Below are positions 1-11,982 of a stretch of DNA of 64,000 bases, in pieces. The position numbers and the translations under genes were made by a program. Below the pieces are notes generated by a model. It made no database searches. It saw only the letters and a list, made by a program, of their open reading frames with translations, and had not been told where the DNA came from. The stretch comes from Pteria penguin (lineage: Eukaryota; Mollusca; Bivalvia; Pterioida; Pteriidae). The DNA is taken from the NCBI GenBank assembly GCA_035048485.1, contig CM068590.1:1426001-1490000 (forward strand), given 5' to 3'. How positions within the stretch are numbered: position 1 is the stretch's first letter; each line of letters starts with the position of its first letter.

Positions 1-517
1 CATCATAACAGGTAGAATTAGCTTCTTGTTCAAGGTGATGAAAACTTTATGAATAAAGATTGGGATTGTGATAATGTATGATGCACATCGTCTGCAAAGT
101 TATCCCATGATGCATTGCAAACTAGCAAACTACTAGTTTGAGATTCTCTGCTCTTCTTCCACTTTTGATATCGGCGGTTTATTTGAGAGGGTCAGAGAGA
201 CTTTCTTCATCAAAAGTTGGAATTTCAGTGATACCAGCCGGTATCGGGATGTACAAGCCTCAAGTGACAAAGGCCAGAGAATCTCCGACTAGCAAACTAC
301 CTTTTGTAGTTTCATTTTAGTTTTGTCTTTCTTTATCCATTAAGGTCACTTTTGATGTGGTGGTAGCACTATAAATGTTAAATGCTTATATATACGTTAT
401 TAATGATAACTACTGTTTGGTGAAATATGTATTGTTTTGTTGTTAGGTGTGATGTTAATAGCAACATGTTATTTTGTTATAAGGTGTGTTATTTGTTACA
501 TGTTATTTTGTTACTAG
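1..517 (+). other. Intron sequence upstream of the CCT6 penultimate exon
   Basis: This AT-rich stretch ends in the acceptor at 516-517. No CCT6-like exon can be read here. The open frame at 138-320 starts at TTG and shows no recognisable domain. I see nothing else of note. Confidence 0.6.
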
Positions 518-3500
518 GTGAAGCAATAGTCCCAGTAGATGTTGGAATCCTTGACAACTACAGAGTCAAGAAACAACTTCTACATTCTTGGTGAGTTCAA
601 ATTTCATCACTTCGCAAATTTCTGAAGACATTGACGCAGGAGATTCTATTTTGTCACTATTTTTATCATAAATTGATGAAAACTCACACTACAATGTATT
701 TCAGTGTGTGAAATGCGAGCTCAATATTTGCACACTGACTGATATTGGGGTGGGAAATCTATGAAGGCTTTGTCCAAATCTTTTCAGAGGAGACAAAGTC
801 CTGAGCCTTGTCTCCCTGACTGTTAGTCGGGACTCCTATTGATTAAGGATCTGAGCTGGCTTACAGATTGGCAAGCACAGTTTATTTATGCTGATATTGC
901 CTAACATATTTTTGATACTAGCATATTTTTCCATTAAACATTCTGAGAAACCTGTTGATCCTTGTTCTCTATTTGGAGGATTATTTGTAGATTTTTATGC
1001 CCCCCGGATTGATAGATCGGGGGCATATTTTTTGTCCTGTCTGTCTGTCTGTTTGTTGTATACTGTCAACTTTAACCTTGGCTGTAACTTTTGAAGGAAT
1101 AGAGACTTCACATTTCACATGTGTACTCAGGTAATGAAGCCCTTTCAAGTGACACCAAGGTTGATGACCTATTAACCTTATCAATGACCTTCACACTGAA
1201 AATCACATTTTGTCTGTCTGTTTGTCTGTTGTCAACTTTGACCTTGGCCATAACTTTTGAAGTGTGAGGGATAGAGACTTCATATTTCACATGCATACTC
1301 AACTAATGAAGCCCTTTTAAACAATACCAAGGTTGAAGACCTTTTGACCTTACAATGACCTTCACGCTGAAAATAACTTTTTCTGACTTTGTTGCCACTG
1401 GGAGCATAGTGTTTCACAAACACATCTTGTTAAATGTGTTTCCTTTGATTGTGCTGCTTTGTGTTTATTTGACTACAGTCATTTTTGTAACACGAAGTGT
1501 TACACTGTTATGGACCCGGATCATGGGCGCTGCCATATTGGGATTCACCCCTTTGCTCATGTATTCCTACACGCAGTGAAATAGGTCTAAGATTATGTGC
1601 ATTGAATTTGCAAATATTCATGAACATTTGATACTTCTGGTATGTTAATAACTACATATTCAGCAAATTATTTAGGAAGATGTATGGAAAGTCTATACCA
1701 GAGCTGAACAAACACGATGATTATTTTTGAAACTAACCGACATGTAACCTATGTTTTCATTCAGTAGTTGATTACTACGCACTGATCGCAAATTTTCGGG
1801 CCTTTCCGTCCGCCCTTGCCAACCACAATAACAACATGCTTTGATCCTTTCCGTATTGTAAACATTCTGCGTAAGTTTCACCAGAGCTGGGTATTAAATT
1901 GCGCCCCCCTTTCCAAATTCCGCGTTGCTAAGGGACGAATAGCGTCATGTATAAAATTCTTCCGAGAAACGAATTGATATTTAGTGCACCGACATAAGAA
2001 GTTTCTTGGAATTCATATTCTTAAAATTCCATGATTAAATTATTGATCACAAATTGATTCATACATGAATGACTTGACATCGCATCGTGAATAGCTGAAC
2101 AGGCAGATTTCAAATCTCATTTGCTCCGGGGCGGCGAGATGAAATAACATGATGGAAAGCATATTGCACGGTGGTACGCACGTATGTCATGTACGTTGTC
2201 AGATTTGTTGGTTTAACTTGATTGTAATAATTGTACACGTAAATGGTAGAACTTGCAAATTGTCCTTGATATGAGATTTAAGATGGACGTTAAGAACAGT
2301 GAACGAAGTTGGTTCAGACAGAATTTTTGATAGTTGGAGTCAGAGGCAATGTGGACAAAGTCAAAGAGTAGGTATAATGACTTTTAAATTTGAGGACGGT
2401 ATATCATGGTTATACTTGTCGAACGCTAATGTATGGACCAATTTGAATTATCAAAACAAAACAAGTGAATTAGAATGTTTTTTAGCTCACCTGAGCCAAA
2501 GGCTCAAGTGAGCTATTGTGATCAATCACCGTCCGTCGTCCGTCCGTCGTCTATCGTCCGTCGTTAACTTTTCACATTTTCGACTTCTTCTCCAGAACCA
2601 CTGAACAGAATTTGATGAAACTTGATAAGCATGTAGTACTCATGGTCCCCTACAAGTGTTGTTGTTTTTCGTCCAGATTCATCAACAGGTGGCGCCACCA
2701 CAGGCAAAAGTAGGTCAAAGAGGGTACCCTCCTTTGACAAACTTCTTCTTCAGACCGGGGGCATACAGAGACAAACCAAATGCATAGGAATGATCTAGAG
2801 GGATGTGTGAAGAAGTGTTGTTATTTTTGGTTCCATTCCGAAATCAAATTTTTGACGTTTTTTTGACGTTTTTTTTGTACTTGGTAATTTTAATGCAGAA
2901 AAGAGGTATTTTTTTCTTTTAGTAAACATTGATGCATTAATTTGGTTTAATTTGATCATTTTGATGGTAAGAAATACTACTGCGAAGAAAATTTTTCAAT
3001 ATTTTATGTTTTGGATTTTTTATGAATTTTTTAAGACTTTCAAGAAAAAGGGGGGGGGGGGGGGGGGGATAATTGGTGTAAACATTTCACAGTTTGAACT
3101 TTTTCTTCGGAACCACTTGCTGGAATTCAATGAAACTTGGCATGCATCAAATACTCAAGGTCCCCGACAAATGTGGTCATCTTTGTCAGGATCCATGAAC
3201 AGGTGGCACCACCACAGACAAAAGTAGGTCACAGAGGGTACCCTCCTTTGACAAACTTCTTATTCAGATCGGGTGCATACAGCGACAAACCGACTGCATA
3301 GGAATGAGATAAAGGCATATGGGAAGAAGTGTTGATATTTTTGGTTCCATTCCGAAATCAAATTTTTGACGTTTTTTCATTTTTATTTTGGACTTTGTAT
3401 TTTAATGCATTAAAGAGTTATTATTTTCTTTTAGTAAACATTGATGCATTCATTTGGTTTCATTTAATCATTTCTATGGTAAGGAATGCTGGTGCGAAGG

Positions 3501-6500
3501 AATTTTTTCAATATCTTGATTTTTGAATTTTTTATGAATTTTTTTAAGACTTCCAAGAAAAGGGGGGGGGGGGGGGGGGGGCCAATTTTTCATATCTTCA
3601 ACTTGATCTACAGAACAACTTGAAGGATTGTGATAAAACTGGGTAGGATGCAAGTACTCATAGTCCTTTTCAAAGGTTTTGTTTTTTGTGCGGATCATCC
3701 AAATTGGGTAACAGATAATGCCACCATGTCTAAAAGTAGGTCTCACAATGGTACATATACCACTTGGTAATTGAAATATGGAGAGTAGCGGTTCAAATCC
3801 AGCTGTGGTCAAAAATTTTTTTTTTTTTTTTTACACATCTAAATTAGTTTTTAGATGTTTCTCAACACTCAACATATGAAATTAGGAATTTTACGTTTAA
3901 GACTTCCAAAAAAAAAAGGGGGGGGGGGGGTTGGCCATTTTTCACATTTTCAACTTTTTCTACAAAACTGTTTGAAGGATTTTAATAAATCTTGGTAGAA
4001 ATAAGTCACTTATGATCCTCTTCAAATTCTGTTGTTTTCGTCCAGACCTCCTTACAGGTGGCGCCACCATAGTCAAGAGTAGGTCACAAAAGAGTTCCCT
4101 CGTTTAACAATATTCTTTTTCCCTGAATGCCCTGAATGACTTTTTGTAGAGACAAAGGAAATGCTTAATATCAAAATCACCTGAATGGATGTGCAAAAAA
4201 GTGTTGTTTTTTATTCTAGCCTGAAATAAAATTTGACATATTTTCAACATCTGTGTTGACTTAGTCACATTAATGCAAAAATAAATGAATTCTTCCTTCA
4301 TGCATGACTGATAATATAGGTACTCAGGTGAGCGATATAGGCCCACTTGGGCCTCTTGTTTAACATCACTTTTTGTCCCCCACTTTTGTGAAAGCAAGGG
4401 AACATTACATCTCATAATACTCATTCCTCCATCTGTCAGTCTGTCACAGAAACTTTAACCTGGGCAATAACTTTTGATCTAGTAGGGGTACAACTTCACA
4501 TGTAGATTCCTTGTGATGAGACTTTCCATTTAAGATAATTACTTTTGACATCTTAGAATTCTTTTGAATTCACTTGTTTATCTTGACAGTTATGTATCCT
4601 CAGGAACACCCTCCTCTGATTACAACCCCCTCCTAATTACAAACATGGATTCACCATGTCTTCTTTGTCTTTGTACACATCAAATCCACAGCAAGTGGTC
4701 AGAGCAAGGACAGTTTTATGATCTCCTTCACATAGTTTGTATGATCTTGTAATATAGGCCTGACATCCGCAACTGGAAAACTAAGTTTTGGACAAACTAC
4801 AAATGCTGCAAATAGCAAACATCTTGGGATTTACTCTTGACGGCATGCTTTCGATGCTGCATGTGACATAATTTTTCGGTTTGAGTGGCATAGTTAGCCT
4901 TTTAGAGTACCTCAATTCTGTACAAGCTACAAGTACCAAACTTACACTAATTAATTATTCATCTTGCAGACTCGAAGACATGTTTCAAGCTGTACCTGAC
5001 ACTTTTTGTCACCCGCCTTTTGTGAAAACGTGGGGACATGAAATCTCATTTGTCTGTCCATCTGTCTCTCTGTCTGTCTGTTACAAAAACTTTAACCTTG
5101 GTCATAACGTAGGGCCATCATATCTGTTATGTTTGTGCCTAGTTGCAATACCTTTCCTGTATCTGTAGATATGCACAACAATGACAATGTCACAGATCAC
5201 TGCACCCTTACTGTTAGAGCGTCAAAAGCAGGGGACCACAACTCTCTGAATTTGCTTGTTCCATTTGAGTCATTTTGGTATCCTGTTTTGGGCACAAGTA
5301 TCTCAGTTATGGACAATACAAGTACCAAAGTTGTACCAGTGATTCATCTATGGGATGCACACTAGAGTACCTGGTTCGATTGCTTCATGTGACAGTTTTC
5401 CACTTCAGTGATTTGGTTAACCTGTTTGGGACAAACTAGTAAAAATAAAAGACTTCTGACTTGGCCGTATGCCAAGTCACCTCAACTAAACAGTGTGTGA
5501 AAATTCCCAAACTTGTGCTAATGGTTCATCTTGGGACGCATACTTGAATGCAAGCTTCATATAACTATTCCCATTTCAATTTTGTTTCATTACAAGAAAA
5601 TTGATTAGAATAACTCAATAATGATTCAAGAGTCATTTTGAATTTGTGCCGTTCATTGTAAGAATGAAACTTGTCCTGAATTAAGGGGGTAGTCTGGTGA
5701 ACTAGTAAGAAGAATTAAAATCTACAACTGGCTATTTCATGCATATTCTATAAGAACAGACAAAGATAGATTGATAATAACAAAAACGTATGTTATGGAG
5801 CAAATTATTGTACTAGAATCAATGCAAATTAATACTGTTTCATGCCCATTTCGATATAGAGAAATGTCATTTTAGAGCAATTTATATTTTTTTTCACAAT
5901 TATGACACAGAAAAGTTTGGGTTTTTTATTTTGGTAGATAAACTTATGATTTGATACTGATTGATTGAAAAAATAACAAGGATTAGGGAAAGCTCTGACA
6001 ACTTACGAAGCCTTTCATAGAGGCTATAGTAATTAAACAAACCTTCTAAAATGATGACAATTCACAAGAAGTACACTTAATTCATAATTTCTGTAATCTG
6101 CATCACTGTGATATTACACTGTAATGTGCAATGGTCTGTCATAAGTCAAAACTACATAAAATTACAATAGGTAATGGAGCATTTTACAAAGAAATTTGAT
6201 AGATATTGCACCCTCCCCCCCATTTTGCTATAACCTCATTTGTGTGTAATATATATTGAATGAAATATTTCCTTTTCATGATCAAGAAAGGAATTGATTT
6301 GTATATATATAAGCTTCAAATGACATTTCAAATTAAAACCGTATTTAGATTCGATATAATCAAAATATATAAACACATTAATGCCCTCCCCCTTTTAGGA
6401 GGATGGAGTCTATTTGGAAAACAAGTACATATATTTCTTTAAAAAATCTGCTTCTGTGGTACATATATACATGTAACTACTTCAATGAATATGTCAGTAA

Positions 6501-7377
6501 CAACATCGTAGTATTATTTAAAAGTTTAAAATGTCTTCTTTTTAATGATATCTAAATCATGCCTCTTCTGTGAACAAGTCCGGAGATATAATGGCTCAAA
6601 GACACCATACTTTTCAACAGACAGCATATACAGCAGGTGCGACAACATCACGTCATTAAGACGGAACGTCTCAATGACATCATCCTCTACTGCATGACGT
6701 AAATCTGCAGCCCTTTTCAAATACGTTAGCACTCTGAGGATTAAAAATAAAAAACCCTCTCTTGTTCATTGAATTTAGTTTTTGATTTTTTCAAGATAAT
6801 TAAATATACTGGCCTTCGCTTTTAGTTGACTATCTTGTGCTTGTTTTGGTTTTAAAATACGCCCTCATATTTTACTTTTCCCATTTCGTATTTGCCAGCA
6901 CATGGATCTATATCAGAGTTGTTGATTGCTAGAGCAACGGAAACCGATGTCGTAAACAACTTTTGGTCAATAGAATAACTCTAAAAAACGGTTTTCTTCA
7001 ATATCACATGATAATTTACAAACACATGCATAATAGACAAATTATTTAATATTACTACTATATTTTCCATCATGACTAAAAATGTTACATCATCGTGACA
7101 GTACGAGTTACCTCCCGTTAGGCAGATTACTTCTAGGCGTAAATCGCTCACCAGACTACATCCTTGATACTATTGATAAAACGATTTCCTCTTCATCTTC
7201 ATATGAGTGTTACTCAGGACCTTCAGTCCTTTGATTTATGTGCATGTCCTTGGTGATTTGTTTGATATAGCTTGGTCACATGTTTTTTTGTCTTCTCTTT
7301 GCAGTACGGTGATAGCATCTAATTTACTCCTCGTGGATGAAATCATGCGAGCTGGGATGTCATCATTAAAAGGATAA
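518..7377 (+). CDS. CCT6: CCT6 (TCP-1 zeta) last two coding exons, join 518..590 and 7305..7377
   Basis: These exons encode the C-terminus of the zeta subunit of the cytosolic chaperonin CCT/TRiC, which folds actin, tubulin and other proteins with ATP. The first exon follows an acceptor (ttactag) and ends at a gtgagt donor. It reads GEAIVPVDVGILDNYRVKKQ followed by LLHS, and its last two bases (TG) join the T at 7305 to complete a Cys codon. The second exon follows a pyrimidine-rich acceptor (ctctttgcag) and ends LLVDEIMRAGMSSLKG then TAA. From memory, that ending is almost the same as the vertebrate CCT6 C-terminus. The splice phase matches exactly and there is no frame damage. Earlier exons must lie left of the window; I see none in 1-517. 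The 6,714 bp intron (591-7304) holds only repeats and one antisense exon-like frame. Confidence 0.95.
1000..1440 (+). repeat. Dispersed repeat with CTGTCTGTCTG head and 'caccgggggcat...cacatcttg' tail
   Basis: Two tandem, diverged subunits (about 1020-1200 and 1205-1435) carry a TCTGTCTGTCTG run, then 'aactttaaccttggc', 'agagacttcatatttcacatg', 'ctaatgaagccctttt' and 'gaccttcac'. The last part ends with 'gggagcatagtgtttcacaaacacatcttg' in pieces also seen at 18480-18800 and 53330-53965. It is a non-coding interspersed family. The superfamily cannot be named from this window, because no terminal inverted repeat or target duplication is visible. Confidence 0.7.
1690..2290. other. Unassigned intron sequence
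   Basis: About 600 bp of CCT6 intron of more mixed base composition. A 62-codon minus-strand frame (1693-1881) shows no domain. I see no repeat unit or convincing exon here. Confidence 0.4.
2486..4360 (+). repeat. Composite dispersed repeat starting with a GCTCAC hairpin; about four internal subunits
   Basis: It begins with a 31 bp hairpin (agctcacctgagcc, loop aaa, ggctcaagtgagct at 2486-2516), then 'attgtgatcaatc' and a CGTCCGTCGTCC run. It then carries about four diverged subunits, near 2580, 3090, 3595 and 3940. Each has the phrases 'caggtggc(g/a)ccacca', 'aaaagtaggtca', 'gggtaccctcctttgacaa' and, in the better copies, 'ggttccattccgaaatc', and several are separated by G-homopolymers of 11-18 bases. 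It ends near 'ggcccacttgggcctcttgttt' (about 4360). Inverted relatives lie at 50712-51325, and a similar end recurs at 7640 and 9500. Confidence 0.8.
4365..5115 (+). repeat. Dispersed repeat, 'gtcccccactttt...ctgtcacagaaactttaacc' family
   Basis: Two pieces (4370-4520 and 4990-5115) share 'tgtc(c/a)ccc.(a/c)cttttgtgaaa', a CTGTC-rich segment and 'aaactttaacc(t)tgg'. The same family appears inverted at 51350-51815. It carries no coding frame of note; the short frames through it are not conserved between copies. Confidence 0.6.
5681..7167. mobile_element. Possible non-autonomous DNA transposon with short inverted termini
   Basis: The left end TTAA-GGGGGTAGTCTGGTGAA (5681-5701) is mirrored by CTCACCAGACTACATCC-TTGA (7147-7167). 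The termini match at 13 of 17 positions as inverted repeats. The left flank is TTAA and the right is TTGA, so a piggyBac-type TTAA duplication is possible but not intact. No transposase is visible inside; the interior is AT-rich and contains the antisense exon-like frame at 6526-6733. The alternative is a chance match of short termini. Confidence 0.35.
6526..6733 (-). CDS. Exon-like open frame, antisense in the CCT6 intron, unknown product
   Basis: An acceptor-like site (ttttaatcctcag, read on the minus strand) precedes a frame of about 69 codons ending in TAA. Its sequence has balanced codon use and a mixed hydrophobic/charged pattern, including LKRAADLRHAVEDDVIETF and MLSVEKYGVFEPLYLR. That is unlike the AT-rich junk frames around it and suggests a terminal exon or an exon fossil. 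No partner exon, start codon or family could be identified. It could be a nested gene's last exon, a captured exon inside the putative transposon at 5681-7167, or chance. Confidence 0.3.
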
Positions 7378-7444
7378 CAGTGAATGGACAGTGTACTTTG
7401 TACTGATCACTCGATATTTATCAATGCTTTATGTGTGTGTTCTT

Positions 7445-7450
7445 AATAAA
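7445..7450 (+). terminator. CCT6 polyadenylation signal AATAAA
   Basis: AATAAA lies 68 bp after the CCT6 stop codon (7375-7377), the usual place for a compact 3' UTR. Confidence 0.7.
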
Positions 7451-7639
7451 ATATCTCATTCTCTAAATTTCTTTCTTAATTGTTACAGAGTTAATGCAGC
7501 TCAGTTAAAATCATGCTGAGTTGATATTGAGTAATTGAGGGTTCAGATCTAAATGGCAGCTTTAAGCAACAATATCCTGTCACTCATGACGCAGTAAAAC
7601 CTCGGGTCCTATTGCAAATTCGGTAAAGAAGTCAGTTGA

Positions 7640-9520
7640 GTGATATAAGGCACTTGGGCCTCTTGTTGCCCATTTTCAAATAATTTCTTAGATTTTCTCC
7701 TGGTATGTTTCTAATTATACATTGATTTTGTGTATTTTAACTGATATTATTAGAAATATATGAAATTTCTTGTATTCTGTCATAATAAACTTTGATTAAT
7801 TTCTCTTTGTGATAAAACTTGGTATATGAAATACTGAAGCTCCCTTACAAATGTTGCTATTGGTCTGTCACAGGTTGAATCCAGGGTAGGGTAACATAGA
7901 CCCAAGATGGTACCATACTTTGACAAACTTCCTCTTTGAAAGAGCTGCATACATCATCCAAAAAAAAAAAAACAATAAAAAAAAAATAGTAATAAAAAAT
8001 TAAAAATGAAAGAATAATAATAATAATAAAAAAAAGAATAAAAAATAATAATAATAATAAAAAAAACAGTGCCTCAGAGTGATTTAGAAGGGTGTCTAAA
8101 GAAGTGTCTATGTGGTTCTGTATGAAATGACATTTTTGACACATTTTGATGGTATTTGGAATTTGTCATTTTGCCTTCCTTTATCTAGTACCTCAAAATT
8201 TGCATAAACATTGCAAAAACGCAGAAGTATCTCTAGTTTGGAGAAATCACCTACATAATTTGGTTGATTTATGAAATATTCAGTTATATACTTCAAAGAT
8301 GGCGGACAACCTCTCACAAGGGAAGTAACTCCAATAAAATTTCATGCTGATGAAACCTATCTATTCCTTAGATTTTCTCCTTGTAGGTGGCTTATAATGA
8401 CATGAAAGGGGGATACTTTATTAACATGTAACGAGATTTGATGGGCATCTGCTTTAGAACTAATGAAATGATTTTGTTGAAACTTGGTAGGGATGTAGTA
8501 CTCGAGGTCTCCAACAAATGCTTTTTACCGGATGTGTCGAGGGGTGGATTCGGAGTTAGATGACATAGGCCCTAGAGGGTATGCTCAATTTCTTCTTCAA
8601 ACTGACTGCTTTGATCATCACACTCTGAGTTAGATGACATAGGCCCTAGAGGGTATGCTCAATTTCTTCTTCAAACTGACTGCTTTGATCATCACACGGA
8701 ATGCATCCGAGTGATGCAGAAGGGTCTCTTAAGGAATGCTATATTTGGATTTCTTTTGAAATCAAATTTATGACGTTTCTGACGTCTTTTGACTGTCATA
8801 TCCATACAGTTTTGTATCATTTTATTGATTTATTCAGTACACAAAAGCAATGAAACTTTCATTTGCTATCGTGTTTTAATATATCAATTTCAAGGGATAT
8901 TTGAAAGAGTGGTGTGAAAATTTTGCATTCTGGATTTACGATTTTTTTTCTATTTGTAATATAGTTTAGTTCTGGTATGCTGAAGATTCGTGTTTCAAAC
9001 TCCACTGGAAGCGAAATTTTATTTTTCACTTTATTTTAATCAAAGCCAGTGTTCAAGTGTTTTGCAGCACTCAATAAGTCATATATCCTTATTTATGTTA
9101 TTTGAAATTGTTATTGTGTAGCTCCATGGGGACTTCTGCCACATAACTGAGCCAGTAACTCCTCTTTTTTCTTTGAAAGATTCATGTCAAAGTTTATATT
9201 TTTTTATTGTTTTGTTTCTTGGCGTGCTGAAGGGAAGCTGTTCAGACCCGGTAAAGTGAAAAAGGTTTATAATCATTTTTCACCAAAGCACGATTTTAGA
9301 TATAGTCTAAAATAAAGAAAATTGAATAAAAAAGAATTTGAACTTGATCTTTTTCACAAATTTTTGTCTTGATTTATTCCAGTAGAAAAGGAAGTTTAGT
9401 CTTTGGCAAGTTGTCAAAAACACAAGCAAGAGAATATATATATCTGCAAAATTTATTCGAGCAGTCGGTTGTGAATGAGCAAATTTTTGTCAGATGAGTT
9501 ATATAGGCCCATTTAGGCCT
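7640..9520 (+). repeat. Diverged copy of the composite GCTCAC-hairpin repeat family, with a 74 bp exact tandem duplication
   Basis: Both edges carry the family's terminal phrase (about 7640-7665 'tgatataaggcacttgggcctcttgtt' and about 9497-9527 'tataggcccatttaggcctcttgttt', given in pieces). The interior has degraded subunit phrases such as 'aaacttggtagggatgtagtactc' and 'gacaaacttcctctttg'. It includes an A/T-only stretch (7958-8067), and two adjacent copies of a 74 bp block starting 'gagttagatgacatagg' at 8553 and 8627 that are essentially identical, so that duplication is recent. Confidence 0.65.
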
Positions 9521-9529
9521 CTTGTTTAA

Positions 9530-10178
9530 TGTGTGTCCGTTTGATTGCACTGTATTTCAAGACAGTGTAATTTGCGAAAGGGTATTATAATCTTGGGCAT
9601 GAGAGATTTGCAAAGGAAGTGTTATTGCTTCCTTCCCCTCCCTTTGTTGCAAAGTTTCCAGCCAATTCAGAATAAATTTCATCAATTAAAATTTTGAATT
9701 ATGAATTTATAAAGATTAATTTTTGTTATATTTATGCTTTACATGTATGTTATTAATAACAATAATGATTATTATCATTATTTAGAAAAAAGATTTTTAT
9801 GCATTAGGAATTGACGTAGTTTACCATTTAAATACCCTTCCCATTACTGAACATAACTGAGTTCATTGCAGGGCCATTGCTCCCCAACCCAAAGCCCTTT
9901 TCATGACAGTTTCCAATGAATTACAAATGATCTTATCAATTAAAATCAGGAATTCTCGAATTAGAAAAATTAATTCATATTCAGTTTATGTTTTACTTAT
10001 ATTTTGTTATTTTCTTCTGTTTATCCAGTTCAGTATAGATAAATATATCGATGTCGTATTATAGACACAATGAATATCCATATAAACAAAGTATAATACA
10101 CCTTTAGACAATTAATTTTGTTTTTTAAGTTGGAGTTGATTTTACGAATTTGTTTGAATTTCTGTATGTGTAGTGGAA
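9530..10178. other. AT-rich intergenic DNA
   Basis: Between CCT6 and the fold-back element. No exon, repeat unit or RNA gene was recognised. Open frames are shorter than 60 codons. Confidence 0.5.
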
Positions 10179-10376
10179 TTGACCCTTCCATTTACGCACG
10201 AAAAAAAAAAAAAAAAAAAAAAAAAAGAAGAAGAAGAAGAAGAAGAAGCTAAATCAGATGACGTCATAATACTTCAGACCTTGTTAATACGTTTCAAACT
10301 GAAAATGTATTGTGACGTCATCTGATTTAGCTTCTTCTTTTTTTTCTTTTTTTTCGTGCGTAAATGGAAGAGTCAA
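10179..10376. mobile_element. 198 bp fold-back (palindromic) element, MITE-like
   Basis: The outer arms TTGACCCTTCCATTTACG and the inverse of TTGACTCTTCCATTTACG differ at one position. The inner arms also pair: 'gctaaatcagatgacgtca' at 10248 with its complement ending near 10333. A/GAA-rich runs sit between the outer and inner parts of each arm (26 or more A's, then (GAA)n, on the left; T-rich on the right). Both arms carry the palindrome TGACGTCA. No clear target-site duplication was found, so the class is uncertain. Confidence 0.7.
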
Positions 10377-10499
10377 TAAATTTTCCACGTAAGCGATGGG
10401 TCAGTTAGCTGTTTTATTCTTCGTTTATTTTTGAAAAAACACCTAATGCATCACAAATAAAATATAAGTGACCTCTTCATTCTCGGAATTCTTTAACGT

Positions 10500-11180
10500 T
10501 TTACTAGTAGTATAAATCACTCTTTACTATCAGCATAATTCACTCTTTAGTAACAGTTTAATTCACTCTTTACCAGCAACTTAATTCACTCCTTACTAGC
10601 AGTTTAATTCACTCTTTACTGGCAGTTTAATTCACTCATAATTAGCAGTTTAATTCATTCTTTTCTAGCAGTTTAATTCACTCTTTACTAGCAGTTTGAT
10701 TCACTCTTTACTTGCAGTTTGATTCATTCTTTACAAGCAGGTTAATCAACTCTTTACTTGCAGTTTAATTAATTTTTTATTTGCAGTTTAATTCATTCCT
10801 TGCTAGCAGTTTAATTCATTCCTTACTAGCAGTTTAATACACTCTTTACTAGCAGTGTAATTCATTCTTAATTAACAGTTTACTTCACTCTTTACTGGCA
10901 GTTTGATTCACTCTTTTCTAGCAGTTTAATTCACTTTTTTCTAGCAGTTTGATTCTCTCTTTACTAGCAGATTAATTCATTCTCTACTAGCAGAATAATT
11001 CACTCTTTTACAGCAGCTTTATTCATTCCTTTCTAGCAGTTGAACCCACTCCTTACTAACAGTTTAATTCACTACTGGCAGTGTAATTGACTCTTTGCCA
11101 GCAGTTAATTCACTCTTTACTAGCAGTCCTACTAGCAATTCATTTTTTTGCTAACAATTTAATTCACTCTTTACTGAGTT
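10500..11180 (+). repeat. 23 bp minisatellite, about 29 diverged copies
   Basis: The unit is approximately TTTAATTCACTCTTTACTAG followed by CAG. Copies vary by substitutions and small indels, and the array degrades at both ends. It is non-coding. Confidence 0.92.
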
Positions 11181-11327
11181 GTTGAGAAACACTTACATTT
11201 ATATACATGTAGAAATGTAATTCATAAAACTTACAAATTACAACCAAAAGTGTACGACCTTTATAAAACGGGCACTACTTACTTCTGACCAGGTGAATTA
11301 AATAGTTCTCAACCCCCTCCTTAATTA

Positions 11328-11328
11328 A

Positions 11329-11362
<34 letters not shown>
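11328..11362 (+). repeat. (ATG)n microsatellite
   Basis: About eleven uninterrupted GAT/ATG triplets. Confidence 0.95.
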
Positions 11363-11363
<1 letters not shown>

Positions 11364-11982
11364 AAGAAATGAATGTGATCTTTACAAAGTATATATAAAT
11401 ACAAAGTAATCTACTGACAAAATTATTTCACCTCCAAACTCACTAGAATGCAATACAGAGTCTTTTCACAGCTTGCGCCAAAAGCTCTTCGCGGGAGGAG
11501 GGGTTAATTATTTGTAACCTGAACATTGTAAGCTCATGATCAATGACACAATCGGCATATTGAATACCGCCTCCCCCTCTTTCAAGTAAACAAAAATGCT
11601 AATCAAATAAAGTTAATCATTCTCCATCATTTATACTTCCCAAAAGCGGCCAACCCCCTATTTAAAACGGATATCACCTATCTCAGTGGCGGATTTAGTG
11701 GGGGGCAGGGGGGGATCTGAGAGATTCCGCTAATTACCACATATCTAATTACAATGTGTATAGAAATCAATTTTGGTGTAAGAGGTCTGAATTGACATCA
11801 ATAGGAATATATCTAGGACTTGAACGAATCCTTTTACATGTCAGCCAATTGTCAGGGTTTATTGTACTTTCGTTTTCGGCCTTGCATTTCGACCTTTCAT
11901 CCTTTATTAATCCACGCTCATAGTAAACAAGGAAGAAGATGTAATGTTGATCAGGGTCCCCAAGTTATAGACAAGTTTGAAG

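Noticed and set aside
2952..3812. Frames of 91-112 codons in the hairpin repeat
   Set aside because: They cross G homopolymers and are not conserved between the subunits of the repeat.
10500..11180. Possible CRISPR-like array (and similarly 16.3, 19.2 and 62 kb)
   Set aside because: The units are contiguous or nearly identical along their whole length, with no unique spacers; the context is a eukaryotic genome.
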